This document shows positions 5,304-5,371 of a stretch of 5,371 nucleotides of DNA, one piece after another. Each line of letters starts with the position of its first letter. Within the stretch, counting starts at the first letter, position 1. Both the position numbers and the translations under genes were made by a program. The notes beneath the pieces were generated by a model, which saw only the letters and a list, made by a program, of their open reading frames with translations, made no database searches and was not told the origin of the DNA. The DNA is from Acidobacteriota bacterium (GTDB lineage: Bacteria; Acidobacteriota; Terriglobia; Acidiferrales; UBA7541), in NCBI GenBank assembly GCA_003224195.1, contig QHYP01000018.1:1-5371 (forward strand), in the 5' to 3' direction.

Positions 5304-5371
5304 AGTGGGGACTCTTCGACCTTCGGCTGGAGGAAAGCCTTCGGACGAGAGCACGACCCCACACAGAGTCC
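5304..5371 (-). other. Upstream leader of the barrel gene, with a 7-bp inverted repeat
   Basis: GGACTCT (5309-5315) and AGAGTCC (5365-5371) are exact inverted copies that would close a loop just ahead of the ribosome binding site. The second arm reaches the window edge, so the repeat may extend further. CCTTCGG occurs twice as a direct repeat (5320-5326 and 5338-5344). I find no convincing promoter here; it is probably outside the window. Confidence 0.3.

Noticed and set aside
5292..5354. Longer start (GTG 5354) for the barrel protein
   Set aside because: It adds 21 residues before the signal peptide, and the GAGGGA ribosome binding site points to the ATG at 5291.

Overview
The window is GC-rich bacterial chromosomal DNA. 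Every gene I can support lies on the minus strand, so transcription runs from high to low coordinates. The best guess for the source is an acidobacterium (Acidobacteriota, Terriglobia-like). The outer-membrane barrel protein (proline-rich linker, then a block around FTNEW, a FANE segment and an RPQTAGSS segment) and the tandem MacB/FtsX-type permeases look like families I know from that phylum. This is recall of family appearance, not a database match.

Layout in order of transcription. (1) 5291-4569 is an exported outer-membrane beta-barrel protein with a strong ribosome binding site and a C-terminal Phe. (2) 4560-4454, starting 8 nt after its stop codon, is a 107-nt fold-back element with 17-nt arms; every mismatch in its proposed helices becomes a G-U wobble only in minus-strand RNA. 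(3) 4368-3754 is ruvC, the Holliday-junction resolvase, with all four catalytic acidic residues. (4) 3749-3090 is a 219-aa exported protein of unknown function beginning 4 nt after the ruvC stop. (5) 3071-2880 is a 63-aa helical ORF in the same frame as the 219-aa gene, separated from it by a single TGA and six codons. (6) 2775-1534 and 1520-195 are two MacB/FtsX-type ABC permease subunits 13 nt apart, with no ATPase gene in the window. (7) 49-1 is the first 16 codons of another exported protein, cut by the window edge, with its own ribosome binding site and a TATAAT box.

The genes suggest three or four transcription units: the barrel protein; ruvC, the 219-aa protein and the 63-aa ORF, probably translationally coupled; the permease pair; and the truncated exported gene. 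Most products are envelope proteins, with ruvC as the DNA-repair exception. The permease pair probably forms a heterodimeric transporter or mechanotransmission complex powered by an ATPase encoded elsewhere.

The items most worth a second look are the structured element at 4454-4560 and the in-frame TGA at 3090-3092 between two coding-like ORFs. I see no CRISPR array, tRNA, rRNA, transposase or intact insertion sequence. Nothing in the window amounts by itself to a recognisable new defence or mobile system.
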